Origin: Olavius algarvensis associated proteobacterium Delta 3 | GTDB taxonomy: Bacteria > Desulfobacterota > Desulfobacteria > Desulfobacterales > CAFBRK01 | DNA: 64,000 nt | Assembly (NCBI GenBank): GCA_903231505.1 | Contig: CAFBRK010000056.1 | Coordinates: forward strand, 1 to 64,000 | Reading direction: 5' to 3' | Shown here: piece after piece, positions 35,719 through 45,006 of the stretch | Numbering within the stretch: position 1 is the first letter of the stretch | How the letters are laid out: every line of letters starts with the position of its first letter | Made by a program: the position numbers and the translations under genes | The notes under the pieces: model-generated | Seen by the model: only the letters and a program-made list of their open reading frames with translations | What the model was told of the DNA's origin: nothing | Database searches by the model: none

Positions 35719-37638
35719 ATGACGCGGATGCTGAATACGATTACCACCCCCTCTCATTTAAAACAGTTATCACGGTCGGAACTACCGAAACTCGCGGAAG
35801 AAATCTGCGAGCGTATCATCGAGGTTGTTTCCAAGCGCGGCGGACACCTGGCGCCCAGCCTGGGCGCAGTGGAACTGACGATCGCCCTTCACTATGTCTT
35901 TGATGTACCGCGGGATAAGATTGTTTGGGACGTCGGGCACCAGTCCTATGCCCACAAGCTGCTGACCGGCAGGAACGATCGATTCGATACCCTGCGCCAG
36001 TACCGTGGTCTGTCCGGATTCACCCGGATGAGTGAGAGCAATTACGATGCATTTTCCACCGGCCATGCCAGCACCTCCATTTCGGCGGGCCTCGGCATGA
36101 CCTGCGGCAAGGACCTGAAAGACGATGAATCGCGGGTCATCGCCGTGATCGGCGACGGCGCAATGACCGGCGGGATGGCCTACGAAGGGCTGAACCAGAC
36201 CGGAGATCTGAAAAAAAACCTGTTGATCGTTCTAAATGACAACAACATGTCCATTGCACCCAACGTGGGCGCGTTATCGTCGACACTGAGCCGCGCCTTC
36301 TCCAAAAAGCGGATGCAGGAGGTTCTCGAAGAAATTCGGAAAGTGATCAAATCGCTTCCGCGGATCGGCGACGACGCCTATCAGATCGCCAAGCGCTCCA
36401 AGGTATCGTTCAAAGCGTTTGTCACCCCGGGGATGCTGTTTGAAGCCTTCGACATCGAATACTTCGGCCCCATCGACGGGCACAATCTGAACCGGCTGAT
36501 CGATATTCTCGACAACCTGAAAAGCCACAAGGGCCCGGTTCTGCTCCATGTCAAAACCAAGAAGGGGAAAGACTACGAGCCGGCGGAACAGAATCCGGTG
36601 TACTTCCATGGATGCGGCAGTTTCGATATCGACACCGGCGTATGTGTCGATAAAAAAATTGCAGTGCCGAGTTACACGGAGGTCTTTGGGGACACCCTTG
36701 TGGAACTGGCCCGGGAAGACCCGAAAATCGTGGCGATCACCGCTGCCATGCCCGAAGGGACCGGGCTGGTCAAGTTTGCCGGGGAATTTCCCGACCGCTT
36801 CTTCGATGTGGGCATCGCCGAGCAGCACGCCGTCACCTTTGCAGCGGGAATGGCCACCGAAGGATTCAGGCCGGTGGTGGCCATATATTCCACATTTTTG
36901 CAGCGGGCCTACGACCAGCTGCTCCACGATGTGTGCCTGGCGGCCCTGCCGGTCGCCTTTGCCATCGACCGGGGCGGCATTGTCGGTGAAGACGGGCCGA
37001 CCCACCAGGGGGTATTCGACCTGTCCTACCTCCGCAGCCTGCCGAATATGACCGTCATGGCACCAAAAGACGAAAACGAACTGCGTCACATGCTCTTCAC
37101 CGCCACAACCCTCAAAGGACCGGTTGCCGTCCGTTACCCCCGGGGGACGGCCGAAGGGGTCGGCATGGATGACGCCATGGGAGCCCTGACCATTGGAAAA
37201 GCCGACGTCCTGGAACATGGTGACGACGTGCTCATTATCGGCATCGGCCGGAGCGTCAACGAAGCAATGGCCGCAAGCGCCGAGTTAAGATCCAAGGGTA
37301 TCGAGGCCACCGTGGTCAACTGCCGTTTTGTCAAACCGCTGGACGTGGCGCTTCTGACAAACCTGGCCGAGAAGATCCCCAGAATCGTAACCGTTGAAGA
37401 GAATGTTCTCCAGGGTGGATTCGGCACAGCCGTCTGGGAGTGCCTCAACAATGAAGGCATCGATGGCTTGCGCATCGAACGCATCGGCATCCCGGACACC
37501 TTTGTCGAACATGGTCCCCCCGGTGTCCTCCGTTCAAAATACGGTATCGACGCAGAGGCCATTGTTCAGGCAGCGGAACGGGTCTGCAACGGCGTTTCCA
37601 AGACCGCCGGGATGAAATCCATTCACGCCGTTTCGTAA
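35719..37638 (+). CDS. dxs: 1-deoxy-D-xylulose-5-phosphate synthase
   Basis: This 639-residue transketolase-like protein has the thiamine diphosphate/Mg motif GDGAMTGGMAYEGLN with NDNNMSIAPNVGA and the C-terminal transketolase domain (DRGGIVGEDGPTHQG). It makes DXP from pyruvate and glyceraldehyde 3-phosphate, the entry step of the MEP pathway. AAAAAGGGGAG precedes the ATG. It is sandwiched between ispA and hpnB in a tight operon. Confidence 0.97.
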   Translation: MTRMLNTITTPSHLKQLSRSELPKLAEEICERIIEVVSKRGGHLAPSLGAVELTIALHYVFDVPRDKIVWDVGHQSYAHKLLTGRNDRFDTLRQYRGLSGFTRMSESNYDAFSTGHASTSISAGLGMTCGKDLKDDESRVIAVIGDGAMTGGMAYEGLNQTGDLKKNLLIVLNDNNMSIAPNVGALSSTLSRAFSKKRMQEVLEEIRKVIKSLPRIGDDAYQIAKRSKVSFKAFVTPGMLFEAFDIEYFGPIDGHNLNRLIDILDNLKSHKGPVLLHVKTKKGKDYEPAEQNPVYFHGCGSFDIDTGVCVDKKIAVPSYTEVFGDTLVELAREDPKIVAITAAMPEGTGLVKFAGEFPDRFFDVGIAEQHAVTFAAGMATEGFRPVVAIYSTFLQRAYDQLLHDVCLAALPVAFAIDRGGIVGEDGPTHQGVFDLSYLRSLPNMTVMAPKDENELRHMLFTATTLKGPVAVRYPRGTAEGVGMDDAMGALTIGKADVLEHGDDVLIIGIGRSVNEAMAASAELRSKGIEATVVNCRFVKPLDVALLTNLAEKIPRIVTVEENVLQGGFGTAVWECLNNEGIDGLRIERIGIPDTFVEHGPPGVLRSKYGIDAEAIVQAAERVCNGVSKTAGMKSIHAVS

Positions 37639-37641
37639 ATC

Positions 37642-38766
37642 ATGCCGTGGATCATCGTGATGGCCGTCAGTGGACTGATCTGGCTGATGCTTATGATCGT
37701 TCCCTGGCGGCCATGGGGAACCCGAGAGACCCTGGACGCCCTTTCCCAGGCCGACGATACGGATCTGAGTCAGGTCACGGTCCTGATCCCGGCACGCAAC
37801 GAAGCCTCTACCATCGAGACCGCCCTTTCCAGCCTCATGCACCAGGGTAAACATCTTTCGGTGATTGTGGTGGACGACCGATCCACAGACGGCACCGCCC
37901 GGATCGCCGTACAAGTGCCTCTGCCCCGTTTGCGCGTTATTTCCGGAGAACCGATGCCCTCCGGCTGGGTTGGAAAAATGTGGGCGTTGGAACAGGGACT
38001 GCGGCACGTTCAAACCCCGTTGACGTTGTGTATCGACGCGGACATACAGCTGCTGCCGGGTATGATAGCGGCACTGGTAGAGAAAATGGAGGTGCAGAGG
38101 CTCCACATGGTGTCGGCGATGGCCTGTCTGAAGATGGTCTCGTTCTGGGAACGTCTGCTGATGCCGGCCTTTGTCTATTTTTTTAAAATGCTCTATCCGT
38201 TCCGGCTCTCGAATTCATCCTGTCGCGGGGTGGCAGCGGCGGCCGGCGGGTGTGTGTTGATCCACACGCGGGTGCTCCGGGACATCGGGGGATATGCGTC
38301 CCTTCGGGAAAGTCTGATAGATAATTGTGCTTTGGCAAGGCGACTGAAATCAAACGGTCACCGTATCTGGATCGGTTTGACCCGTTCTGTTCGAAGCCTG
38401 CGGTCCTACGAGCGTCTGGCAGGGATCTGGAACATGGTGGCACGAACGGCGTTTCTCCAGCTGCGATATTCGTCACTGTTGCTGGTTGTAACGACCCTGG
38501 TTATGGGCGTCACCTTCTGGGTCCCGGTCGTGGGTCTCTGTTTACCGGGTATCGGCATCCGTATGGCGGCTCTCGGCATAGTGGGCGCCATGATGGTTTC
38601 CTACTTACCGGTCCTCAGATTCTACGGCCGATCACCGGCCTGGGCCATGGCCCTTCCGGGGATCAGCGCGTTGTTCGTCGCGATGACCTGGACCTCGGCA
38701 ATCCGTCATTGGGTGGGCAGTGGTGCTGACTGGAAGGGGCGGTCGTACGGCCCCGACACGTCATGA
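37642..38766 (+). CDS. hpnB: Hopanoid-associated glycosyltransferase HpnB
   Basis: This 374-residue family 2 glycosyltransferase is anchored by an N-terminal helix and about three C-terminal helices. It has IPARNEASTI, VVDDRSTDGT and the metal motif CIDADIQL, plus the HpnB-typical PSGWVGKMWALEQG segment. It starts three bases after the dxs stop. HpnB genes occur with hopanoid loci, though their sugar and acceptor are not established. Confidence 0.9.
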   Translation: MPWIIVMAVSGLIWLMLMIVPWRPWGTRETLDALSQADDTDLSQVTVLIPARNEASTIETALSSLMHQGKHLSVIVVDDRSTDGTARIAVQVPLPRLRVISGEPMPSGWVGKMWALEQGLRHVQTPLTLCIDADIQLLPGMIAALVEKMEVQRLHMVSAMACLKMVSFWERLLMPAFVYFFKMLYPFRLSNSSCRGVAAAAGGCVLIHTRVLRDIGGYASLRESLIDNCALARRLKSNGHRIWIGLTRSVRSLRSYERLAGIWNMVARTAFLQLRYSSLLLVVTTLVMGVTFWVPVVGLCLPGIGIRMAALGIVGAMMVSYLPVLRFYGRSPAWAMALPGISALFVAMTWTSAIRHWVGSGADWKGRSYGPDTS

Positions 38767-39152
38767 ATTCGCTTATCTTGAAAGCTCCGGCAGGGAAATA
38801 TTCATCACGACGGTCACCAGGAAAAACCGGGTACCTGTCGTTCCCTTTGTGCGCTTCGTGACCTTGAAGGTGCGACACACCCATGTTTCAACACACTGGA
38901 GCTTTCTGGATAACCACGGTTATGAAATCTTTTCAGTGGTGAAACCACCGGGGCCCGAAGATATCCGGAAAGGGCTGTGACGGCAGCGGCTCGCCCGTGT
39001 GGTCTCTTCTTGCGAACACGACGTATGCCTCGGTGAACCGGCGGTCTTCAAAGGTGCCGCTAAAAGTTTTATCGAAAATCTCAAATAATATTGAAAAATC
39101 ACTCAAACTGCGGCAAAAGAAAAGGGGCAACACCATTTTGGAGAATCCATTT
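38767..39152. other. Spacer between hpnB and squalene synthase
   Basis: The 386 bases hold a weak open frame (about 38720-38980, then in frame after one TGA to 39088), which has no recognisable domain or ribosome-binding site. I see no strong terminator, so the two genes may be co-transcribed. Confidence 0.45.
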
Positions 39153-40262
39153 ATGGCAGGATTGAACCGATCATTACCCGGCGCCGATTATGAACGTCGG
39201 ATACTCGAAAAGGTTTCGCGATCATTCGCGCTGACAATCCCACAGCTGCCGTCTCAGCTGTGCCGGCCGGTTGCCAATGCTTACCTGTTGTGCCGTATCG
39301 TCGATACCATCGAAGACGAAGCCGGTATCTCCATCGATCAGAAAGATCATTTCCTCCATGAGTTCGTCGACGTCGTCCAGGGCTCATCGCCGCCGGAGAA
39401 ATTTGCCGACGGCCTGGCGCCGCTGTTGACGGAACGGACCCTCCCGGCCGAAAGAGATCTTATCCGGAACACCCCGACGGTCATGAACACGTTTTTCAGT
39501 CTGAACGACCGACAACGGGCGGAAATCAGGAAATGTGTCGAAACCATGGCCATCGGCATGCTGGATTTTCAGAAAATCCAGAATCCCATGGGCCTTGAAA
39601 CAATGGACCAGATGGATCGCTACTGCTATTATGTCGCGGGCGTGGTCGGGGATATGCTGACCGGCCTTTTTTGTGACTATTCGGAAGACATCGCCCGGAA
39701 CCAGACCAAGCTCATCAGCCTGGCGTCGTCCTTCGGGCAGGGTCTACAGATGACCAACATCATCAAGGACCTTTGGGAGGACAAAGCCCGCGGCGCGTGC
39801 TGGTTTCCCAAGGATGTGTTCCTGGAGGCAGGCTTTGATCTGGAAACCCTTTCAGCCGACAACTACGATCCCGCATTCAGAGAGGGCCTGGCGAAGCTTA
39901 TCGGCGTGGCGCACTGGCATTTGAGCAATGCCGTGGACTACACGCTGCTGATCCCGAAAGAGGAAACCGGGATACGGAAATTCTGCATCTGGGCCATCGG
40001 AATGGCCGTTTTCACATTGAAGAATATCAATAAAACCCGCGATTACACGTGCGGTCAAGACATCAAGATTTCCCGGCGGCGAACCCGGAACATTATCATG
40101 GTTTCCAATGCCGCCATCAAAAACGACAACCTGATCAGGTTTCTGTTCAAGTTTGCCGGACGCGGGTTATGCATGCCAATTTCGGATAATCATATTTCGA
40201 AACCGCTGGTTATCCCTATCACCGAAACCCTGCCCAGGGAACGTCGGCGCAGTATGAATTGA
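39153..40262 (+). CDS. Squalene synthase (single-enzyme, eukaryote-like type)
   Basis: This 369-residue trans-isoprenyl synthase has SRSFALTIPQLP, the first Asp-rich motif DTIEDE (51-56), YCYYVAGVVGDMLTGLF, and the second motif QMTNIIKDLWEDKARGACWFP. These features, especially the YYVAG and the TNIIKD-x-WED parts, resemble the farnesyl-diphosphate farnesyltransferase that makes squalene from two FPP in one step, rather than the HpnC/D/E route; no hpnCDE is seen. ATG 39153 has GGAG upstream, and the GTG at 38997 would add a poorly conserved tail. Confidence 0.85.
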   Translation: MAGLNRSLPGADYERRILEKVSRSFALTIPQLPSQLCRPVANAYLLCRIVDTIEDEAGISIDQKDHFLHEFVDVVQGSSPPEKFADGLAPLLTERTLPAERDLIRNTPTVMNTFFSLNDRQRAEIRKCVETMAIGMLDFQKIQNPMGLETMDQMDRYCYYVAGVVGDMLTGLFCDYSEDIARNQTKLISLASSFGQGLQMTNIIKDLWEDKARGACWFPKDVFLEAGFDLETLSADNYDPAFREGLAKLIGVAHWHLSNAVDYTLLIPKEETGIRKFCIWAIGMAVFTLKNINKTRDYTCGQDIKISRRRTRNIIMVSNAAIKNDNLIRFLFKFAGRGLCMPISDNHISKPLVIPITETLPRERRRSMN

Positions 40263-40736
40263 TGGAATTCGAAAACCGCAACAGATCCGTAAGGTTGTCT
40301 GACGCCGGCGCCGATCCTGCCTGACGAATTCACACACCGCGTGAGGTCCGTATCCTTCTTCGGGTGTTCAGACCGTGCCAGACAGCCATGGGGCCTATGT
40401 TTGTAGAGGTTGTTGGAACGATATACAAAGGGATTCCAAAAACATGACATTGTATCGAAGCACTATTTAGCCATTGCCATAAATATGCTCCGATTGAAGG
40501 TAGGGGTCCAGGGTTCGGAACGGAATTCTGACAATCGCTATAGAAGACAACCTGCTCGGCGTCGGGATCGCTACCGGTATCGGAATCGAAGCAGTATAAC
40601 GATTTTCGAAGTCGATACCAATCCCGGATCCGATACCGATTCCGATGAACGCACAGGTGTCGTACCTTCAGGCCATCCGGTAATCTGAATATAGTTCCGT
40701 GATTGGCCATGGAACCGATCAGTAAAGGACAGTCAC
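40263..40736. other. Spacer with repeat C
   Basis: The 474 bases contain repeat C copy 3 and the AAAGGA ribosome-binding site of hpnH. No gene is supported. Confidence 0.6.
40473..40648 (+). repeat. Dispersed repeat C, copy 3
   Basis: Contains ATTGCCATAAATATGCTCCG and, about 100 bases on, GGTATCGGAATCGAAGCAG followed by CGAAGTCGATACC. It is the same block order as the other copies, with a longer middle part. Confidence 0.75.
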
Positions 40737-41735
40737 GTGAGCATACCGACGATTCAGAAAATTCGCATCGGATCCTATATCATGAAGCAGGTTGTGTCCG
40801 GCCGGCGGCGCTACCCACTAGTGCTGATGCTGGAGCCGCTCTTTCGCTGCAATCTCCAGTGTCGCGGCTGCGGGAAAATTTCCCATCCCGGGGAGGTGCT
40901 CGCCAGGCACCTCAGCGTGGATGATTGTGTGTCCGCTGCGGAGGAGTGCGGGGCTCCGGTCGTTTCCATTGCCGGCGGAGAGCCGCTGCTCCACCCGGAT
41001 ATCCACCGCATCATACAGGAACTGACCGCACGAAAAATCTTCGTCTATTTGTGTACGAACGCCTTGCTCGTGGAAAAACGGATTGGGGATTTCACCCCTT
41101 CCACATACCTGACATTCAATATCCATCTGGACGGTCTGCGTGAGCGGCATGATGCCATCGTTTGCCGAGGGGGCGTTTTTGACCGTGCGGTGGCCGCTGT
41201 CCGCCTTCTGGCCGACAGCGGCTTTCGGGTAACCACCAACACCACGTTTTACGATGGGGAGTCTCCGGAAAACGCTGCAAATTTTCTGGATTTTCTGCCA
41301 TCCCTGGACATTGAAGGGATGACCATTGCCCCCGGGTTCGGTTATGAGAAGGCGTCGGACCAGGGAAGCTTCCTGGGCCGTGAGAGCACCACGGGGTTCT
41401 TCAAGCGTCTGTTCGCCCTCGGAAAAGACAAACCGTGGCAGTTCAATCACAGCAGTCTGTACCTGGATTTTCTGGCTGGTAACGAGACCTACGAATGCAC
41501 GCCCTGGGGCAACCCCACGCGAAATATCTTCGGCTGGCAACGGCCCTGTTATCTCATCGACGATGGATATGCGGAGAGCTTTCAGGAATTGATGGAGACG
41601 ACGGATTGGGACCGTTACGGAGTCGGGCGCGACAGGCGCTGCGAAGATTGTATGGTTCACTGCGGCTTCGAACCGTCTGCGGTCATGGATTCGGTCCGAC
41701 ATCCGCTGAAACTGCTGAGGCACAGGCGGCATTAG
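40737..41735 (+). CDS. hpnH: Adenosyl-hopane synthase, radical SAM protein HpnH
   Basis: This 332-residue radical SAM enzyme has the cluster motif C38-x3-C42-x2-C45 (EPLFRCNLQCRGC) and GGEP, with the HpnH-specific C-terminal cysteines (CEDCMVHCGFEP). It attaches the 5-prime-deoxyadenosyl group to diploptene, giving adenosylhopane. The start is GTG 40737, supported by AAAGGA. Its 3-prime end overlaps the oppositely oriented hpnG by 53 bases. Confidence 0.95.
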   Translation: MSIPTIQKIRIGSYIMKQVVSGRRRYPLVLMLEPLFRCNLQCRGCGKISHPGEVLARHLSVDDCVSAAEECGAPVVSIAGGEPLLHPDIHRIIQELTARKIFVYLCTNALLVEKRIGDFTPSTYLTFNIHLDGLRERHDAIVCRGGVFDRAVAAVRLLADSGFRVTTNTTFYDGESPENAANFLDFLPSLDIEGMTIAPGFGYEKASDQGSFLGRESTTGFFKRLFALGKDKPWQFNHSSLYLDFLAGNETYECTPWGNPTRNIFGWQRPCYLIDDGYAESFQELMETTDWDRYGVGRDRRCEDCMVHCGFEPSAVMDSVRHPLKLLRHRRH

Positions 41736-42495
41736 AGCCGATGGTCTGAAAGAACCGGTCGTCGATAAGCACCTGCCAGGCACGTTTGAGCGCCTTCCGG
41801 GCGGATAAAAACAAGCGACCCATGCCCCACATATCAAACACCAGAGCAGGCCGCCGCGCCAGGCTCATGGCGATCGTGCCCGGCCGGATCTTTCCGCCGG
41901 CATCGAGGAACCCAGCCAGCTCGTTGGGTACGGTTCTCTCGACCGGATCGCAAATGGCGCGCACGCCGAAGAAAGGAAGACCCGCTTCGGAGGCGACACG
42001 GGCAACAGCGGTGCTTTCCATGTCAACAGCCAGTCCCCTGAATTTCGTGAACAGCTCTGCTTTGGCCTCGTGTGTCAGAACAGCGTCGGCGACGGTCAGA
42101 ATCTTCCCCCGACGGACAGGTAGCCCCCGGGCCGTCAGATGGCGATACGCACCTTCGATGCCCGCAATATCAGGTTCCCAGGCCCCGAACACGCGCCGAC
42201 CGTCCGTATGAAGGAGCTGTGAGGACAGAATGATGTGACCGGCGGCAATGCCGGGAGCCAGACCGCCCGCCAGACCGATACTCAACAGGGCGGAAACACC
42301 CTGGGTAATCAGCCCCTGAGCGGCAATGCGAGCCGCTTGGATCCCGACTCCGGCAATGGCAAGGATAAACTCCAGATCCGGATCCGCCTCGAGACGCCGA
42401 ACCCCATATTCGCCCATGGGCTGCAGGGATCCGGGGCCGAGCAGGATCCGGGCTTCTGAGGGTAGAGCGACAACGAGTCCGATTGGAGCGTTCAT
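41683..42495 (-). CDS. hpnG: Hopanoid-associated nucleoside phosphorylase HpnG
   Basis: This 270-residue member of the MTA/purine phosphorylase family has SIGLAGGLAPG near residue 72 and the substrate motif AVDMESTAVARVA. HpnG removes adenine from adenosylhopane to give ribosylhopane, the step after HpnH. The gene faces hpnH tail-to-tail with a 53-base overlap and is divergent from the cyclase gene. The ribosome-binding site is weak. Confidence 0.9.
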   Translation of the reverse strand: MNAPIGLVVALPSEARILLGPGSLQPMGEYGVRRLEADPDLEFILAIAGVGIQAARIAAQGLITQGVSALLSIGLAGGLAPGIAAGHIILSSQLLHTDGRRVFGAWEPDIAGIEGAYRHLTARGLPVRRGKILTVADAVLTHEAKAELFTKFRGLAVDMESTAVARVASEAGLPFFGVRAICDPVERTVPNELAGFLDAGGKIRPGTIAMSLARRPALVFDMWGMGRLFLSARKALKRAWQVLIDDRFFQTIGSNAACASAVSADVGPNP

Positions 42496-42756
42496 TGGAT
42501 GTAATTCAGACCTGGGTATTCGGTCAAATAGATGTTTGCCTATTCATCGAGCTTGTATAATATCCTGTATACACTAAAATTCGAAAATCGAATCCGCCGG
42601 TTACGGACAAGTCTCGAAATGCTAGGCGAACTCCTAAACTCGAATGAATAAAAACTGTAAAACGCCCTGTCCAGAACAAAGTTATATTAATAGAGGTCGG
42701 AATGATGGCATGTCAATTGATATGACAGTTGCGACGGATAGAGATGGAGACAAATA
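42496..42756. promoter_or_regulatory. hpnG/shc divergent promoter region
   Basis: This spacer holds TTGTATAAT near 42553-42561 and the perfect inverted repeat ATTCGA-AAA-TCGAAT at 42579-42593, a possible operator. GATGGAG precedes the cyclase start. Promoter positions are not certain. Confidence 0.4.
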
Positions 42757-44796
42757 ATGACGGCTGTTCCTTCTGCGGCGCCGGCTTCCCGCGATGAAAC
42801 GATTACCGCTGCCATCGATGCCGCCATTCAATGGCTTGAAGACCATCAGTCCCGGGAGGGTTTCTGGGTTGGAATTTTGGAATCGAATGTGTGCATCGAG
42901 GCGGAATGGTTGCTGGCCTTTCATTTTCTCGGGATCGAAGAGGATCCGAAGAAAGAGGGTCTGATTCGAAGACTCGTGAACACTCAGCGGCCCGACGGGT
43001 CCTGGGAAATTTATTTCGAAGCAACCCGGGGGGATATTAATGCCACGGTGGAAGCCTATGCCGCCCTCCGGGCCTCCGGGATGCCGCCCGACGCCGAGCC
43101 GCTTACCCGGGCCCGGGCGTGGATTCTCTCCCATGGCGGCTTACGCGGCGTTCGTGTCTTTACCCGATACTGGCTGGCCCTGATCGGCGAGTGGCCCTGG
43201 AAGTACACCCCCAATGTCCCTCCGGAGATTATCTTTTTCCCGCGGTGGTTTCCGTTCAACATCTATAATTTCGCCTCCTGGGCCCGGGCCACCATATTGC
43301 CTCTGAGCATTCTGGCGGCACGCCAGCCCGTCCGCCCCCTGCCGGCCTCTGCCCGGCTCGACGAGCTGTTTCCCGGGGGGCGGCATGCATTTGATTACTC
43401 ACTGCCCCAAAAGGGCGGCCCGGTATCCTGGCGGCGGTTTTTCCTTCTTGCCGACCGTTTCCTCCACGCGTATCGTAACCTGGGCGTGACACCGGGCCGG
43501 GAACTGGCCGTCAAAACAGGGCTCGAATGGATCGTAAAACACCAGGAAGCCGACGGTTCCTGGGGCGGGATACAGCCCCCCTGGATTTACAGCCTCATGG
43601 CCTTGAAGGTGGAGGGCTATGATCTGGACCACCCGGTGATGCGCCAAGGGTTGGGCGCCCTCGATGAACGTTGGTCCTATGAGCGGGACGGCGGCATCGG
43701 CATCGAAGCCTGCCAGTCGCCGGTCTGGGACACCCTGCTTACCCTGATGGCCCTGCAGGATTGCGATCTCGATTATCACCACTCGCCGGCCATGCAGCAC
43801 GCCGTGGAGTGGATGTTTCAACAGCAGGTCAAGGCCCCGGACGACTGGCAGGTCAAGGTCCCGAACGCGCGGTCCGGCGGGTGGGCCTTTGAATTTGCCA
43901 ACATCTGGTACCCGGATGTGGACGACACCGGCGTGGCCCTGATCGTGCTGGCCCACCTGCGCCGTGTATACCCGGACCAAAAACGTCTTGAAGAGGCCAT
44001 CGAACTGGCCAGGGACTGGGTCATCGCCATGCAGTGCAAAAATGGGGGATGGGGCGCCTTCGACAAAGACAACGACACAGCGCTGTTGACCAAAATCCCC
44101 TTCTCGGACTTCGGTGAGACCCTGGATCCACCAAGCGTGGATGTGACGGCCCACGTAGTCGAAGCGTTCGGTCTCTTGGGCATGGGCCTCTCCCACCCGG
44201 CGAACCGGCGGGCTTTAGACTACATGCGGGCAGAGCAGGAGACCGATGGGAGCTGGTTCGGCCGATGGGGCGTCAATCACATCTATGGAACAGCCGCAGT
44301 GCTGCCTGCGCTGGCTTCGGTGGGAGAAGACATGTCCGCCGGATACGTTCGCAAGGCCGCCGATTGGATCATCGCCCACCAGAACCTGGACGGCGGATGG
44401 GGCGAAACGTGTGCGTCGTACATGAACCCGTCCCTGCGCGGCAAAGGACCGAGCACCGCGTCCCAGACCGGGTGGGCGCTGATGGCATTGCTGGCCGTGG
44501 GGTCGGATACGTACCGGGACGCCATCGAGGCCGGCGTAGACTATCTGATTGCCCATCAGGAATCCGGGACCTGGAACGAACCGTATTATACTGGAACCGG
44601 TTTTCCCGGATACGGCGTGGGGGCGCGCGTCGATCTGGAAGAAAGTGATGCCGCCGGAAAATTCCAGCAGGGCACAGAGCTCAGCCGTGGTTTCATGATC
44701 AACTACAATCTTTACCGTCATTACTTCCCACTAATGGCTCTGGGCAGAGCGCGACGCTATTTAGCCGCGGCAATTGATAGGAATAACGAAAGCTGA
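42757..44796 (+). CDS. shc: Squalene-hopene cyclase
   Basis: This 679-residue triterpene cyclase has the catalytic DVDDT (387-391) and several QW repeats (QEADGSWGG, QCKNGGWGAFD, QETDGSWFGRWG, QNLDGGWGE). It cyclises squalene to hopene/hopanol on the inner membrane. Its length is standard. It stands alone on the plus strand between hpnG and a small terminator-like hairpin. Confidence 0.97.
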   Translation: MTAVPSAAPASRDETITAAIDAAIQWLEDHQSREGFWVGILESNVCIEAEWLLAFHFLGIEEDPKKEGLIRRLVNTQRPDGSWEIYFEATRGDINATVEAYAALRASGMPPDAEPLTRARAWILSHGGLRGVRVFTRYWLALIGEWPWKYTPNVPPEIIFFPRWFPFNIYNFASWARATILPLSILAARQPVRPLPASARLDELFPGGRHAFDYSLPQKGGPVSWRRFFLLADRFLHAYRNLGVTPGRELAVKTGLEWIVKHQEADGSWGGIQPPWIYSLMALKVEGYDLDHPVMRQGLGALDERWSYERDGGIGIEACQSPVWDTLLTLMALQDCDLDYHHSPAMQHAVEWMFQQQVKAPDDWQVKVPNARSGGWAFEFANIWYPDVDDTGVALIVLAHLRRVYPDQKRLEEAIELARDWVIAMQCKNGGWGAFDKDNDTALLTKIPFSDFGETLDPPSVDVTAHVVEAFGLLGMGLSHPANRRALDYMRAEQETDGSWFGRWGVNHIYGTAAVLPALASVGEDMSAGYVRKAADWIIAHQNLDGGWGETCASYMNPSLRGKGPSTASQTGWALMALLAVGSDTYRDAIEAGVDYLIAHQESGTWNEPYYTGTGFPGYGVGARVDLEESDAAGKFQQGTELSRGFMINYNLYRHYFPLMALGRARRYLAAAIDRNNES

Positions 44797-44866
44797 TCGA
44801 TAAAGCAAAAAGACAATCTATTACGAATCTCATAGTTTCGTTCCGGATTTTCTTGCAAAATGAACA

Positions 44867-44893
44867 AAGGGGAAGTAGCCCCTTAACGTTTTT
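44867..44893. terminator. Possible terminator after shc
   Basis: AAGGGG and CCCCTT pair around a six-base loop and are followed by AACGTTTTTA. The stem is short. It lies between the convergent shc and CBS-domain genes. Confidence 0.45.
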
Positions 44894-45006
44894 ACCTCAT
44901 CGAGAGCCAGTTGAAGATTCCGAATGGTTTTATCGCGCTCCGCTTCCGCTTTGGTGCGTTCTCTAATTTCCTTTTTCAGTTGCGTGTTTGTTCGAGCCTG
45001 CAGGTA

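Noticed and set aside
38720..39088. Open frame after hpnB, continuing in frame after one TGA; possible selenoprotein
   Set aside because: No ribosome-binding site, no domain, no SECIS-like hairpin just after the TGA; its start lies inside hpnB. Probably chance.
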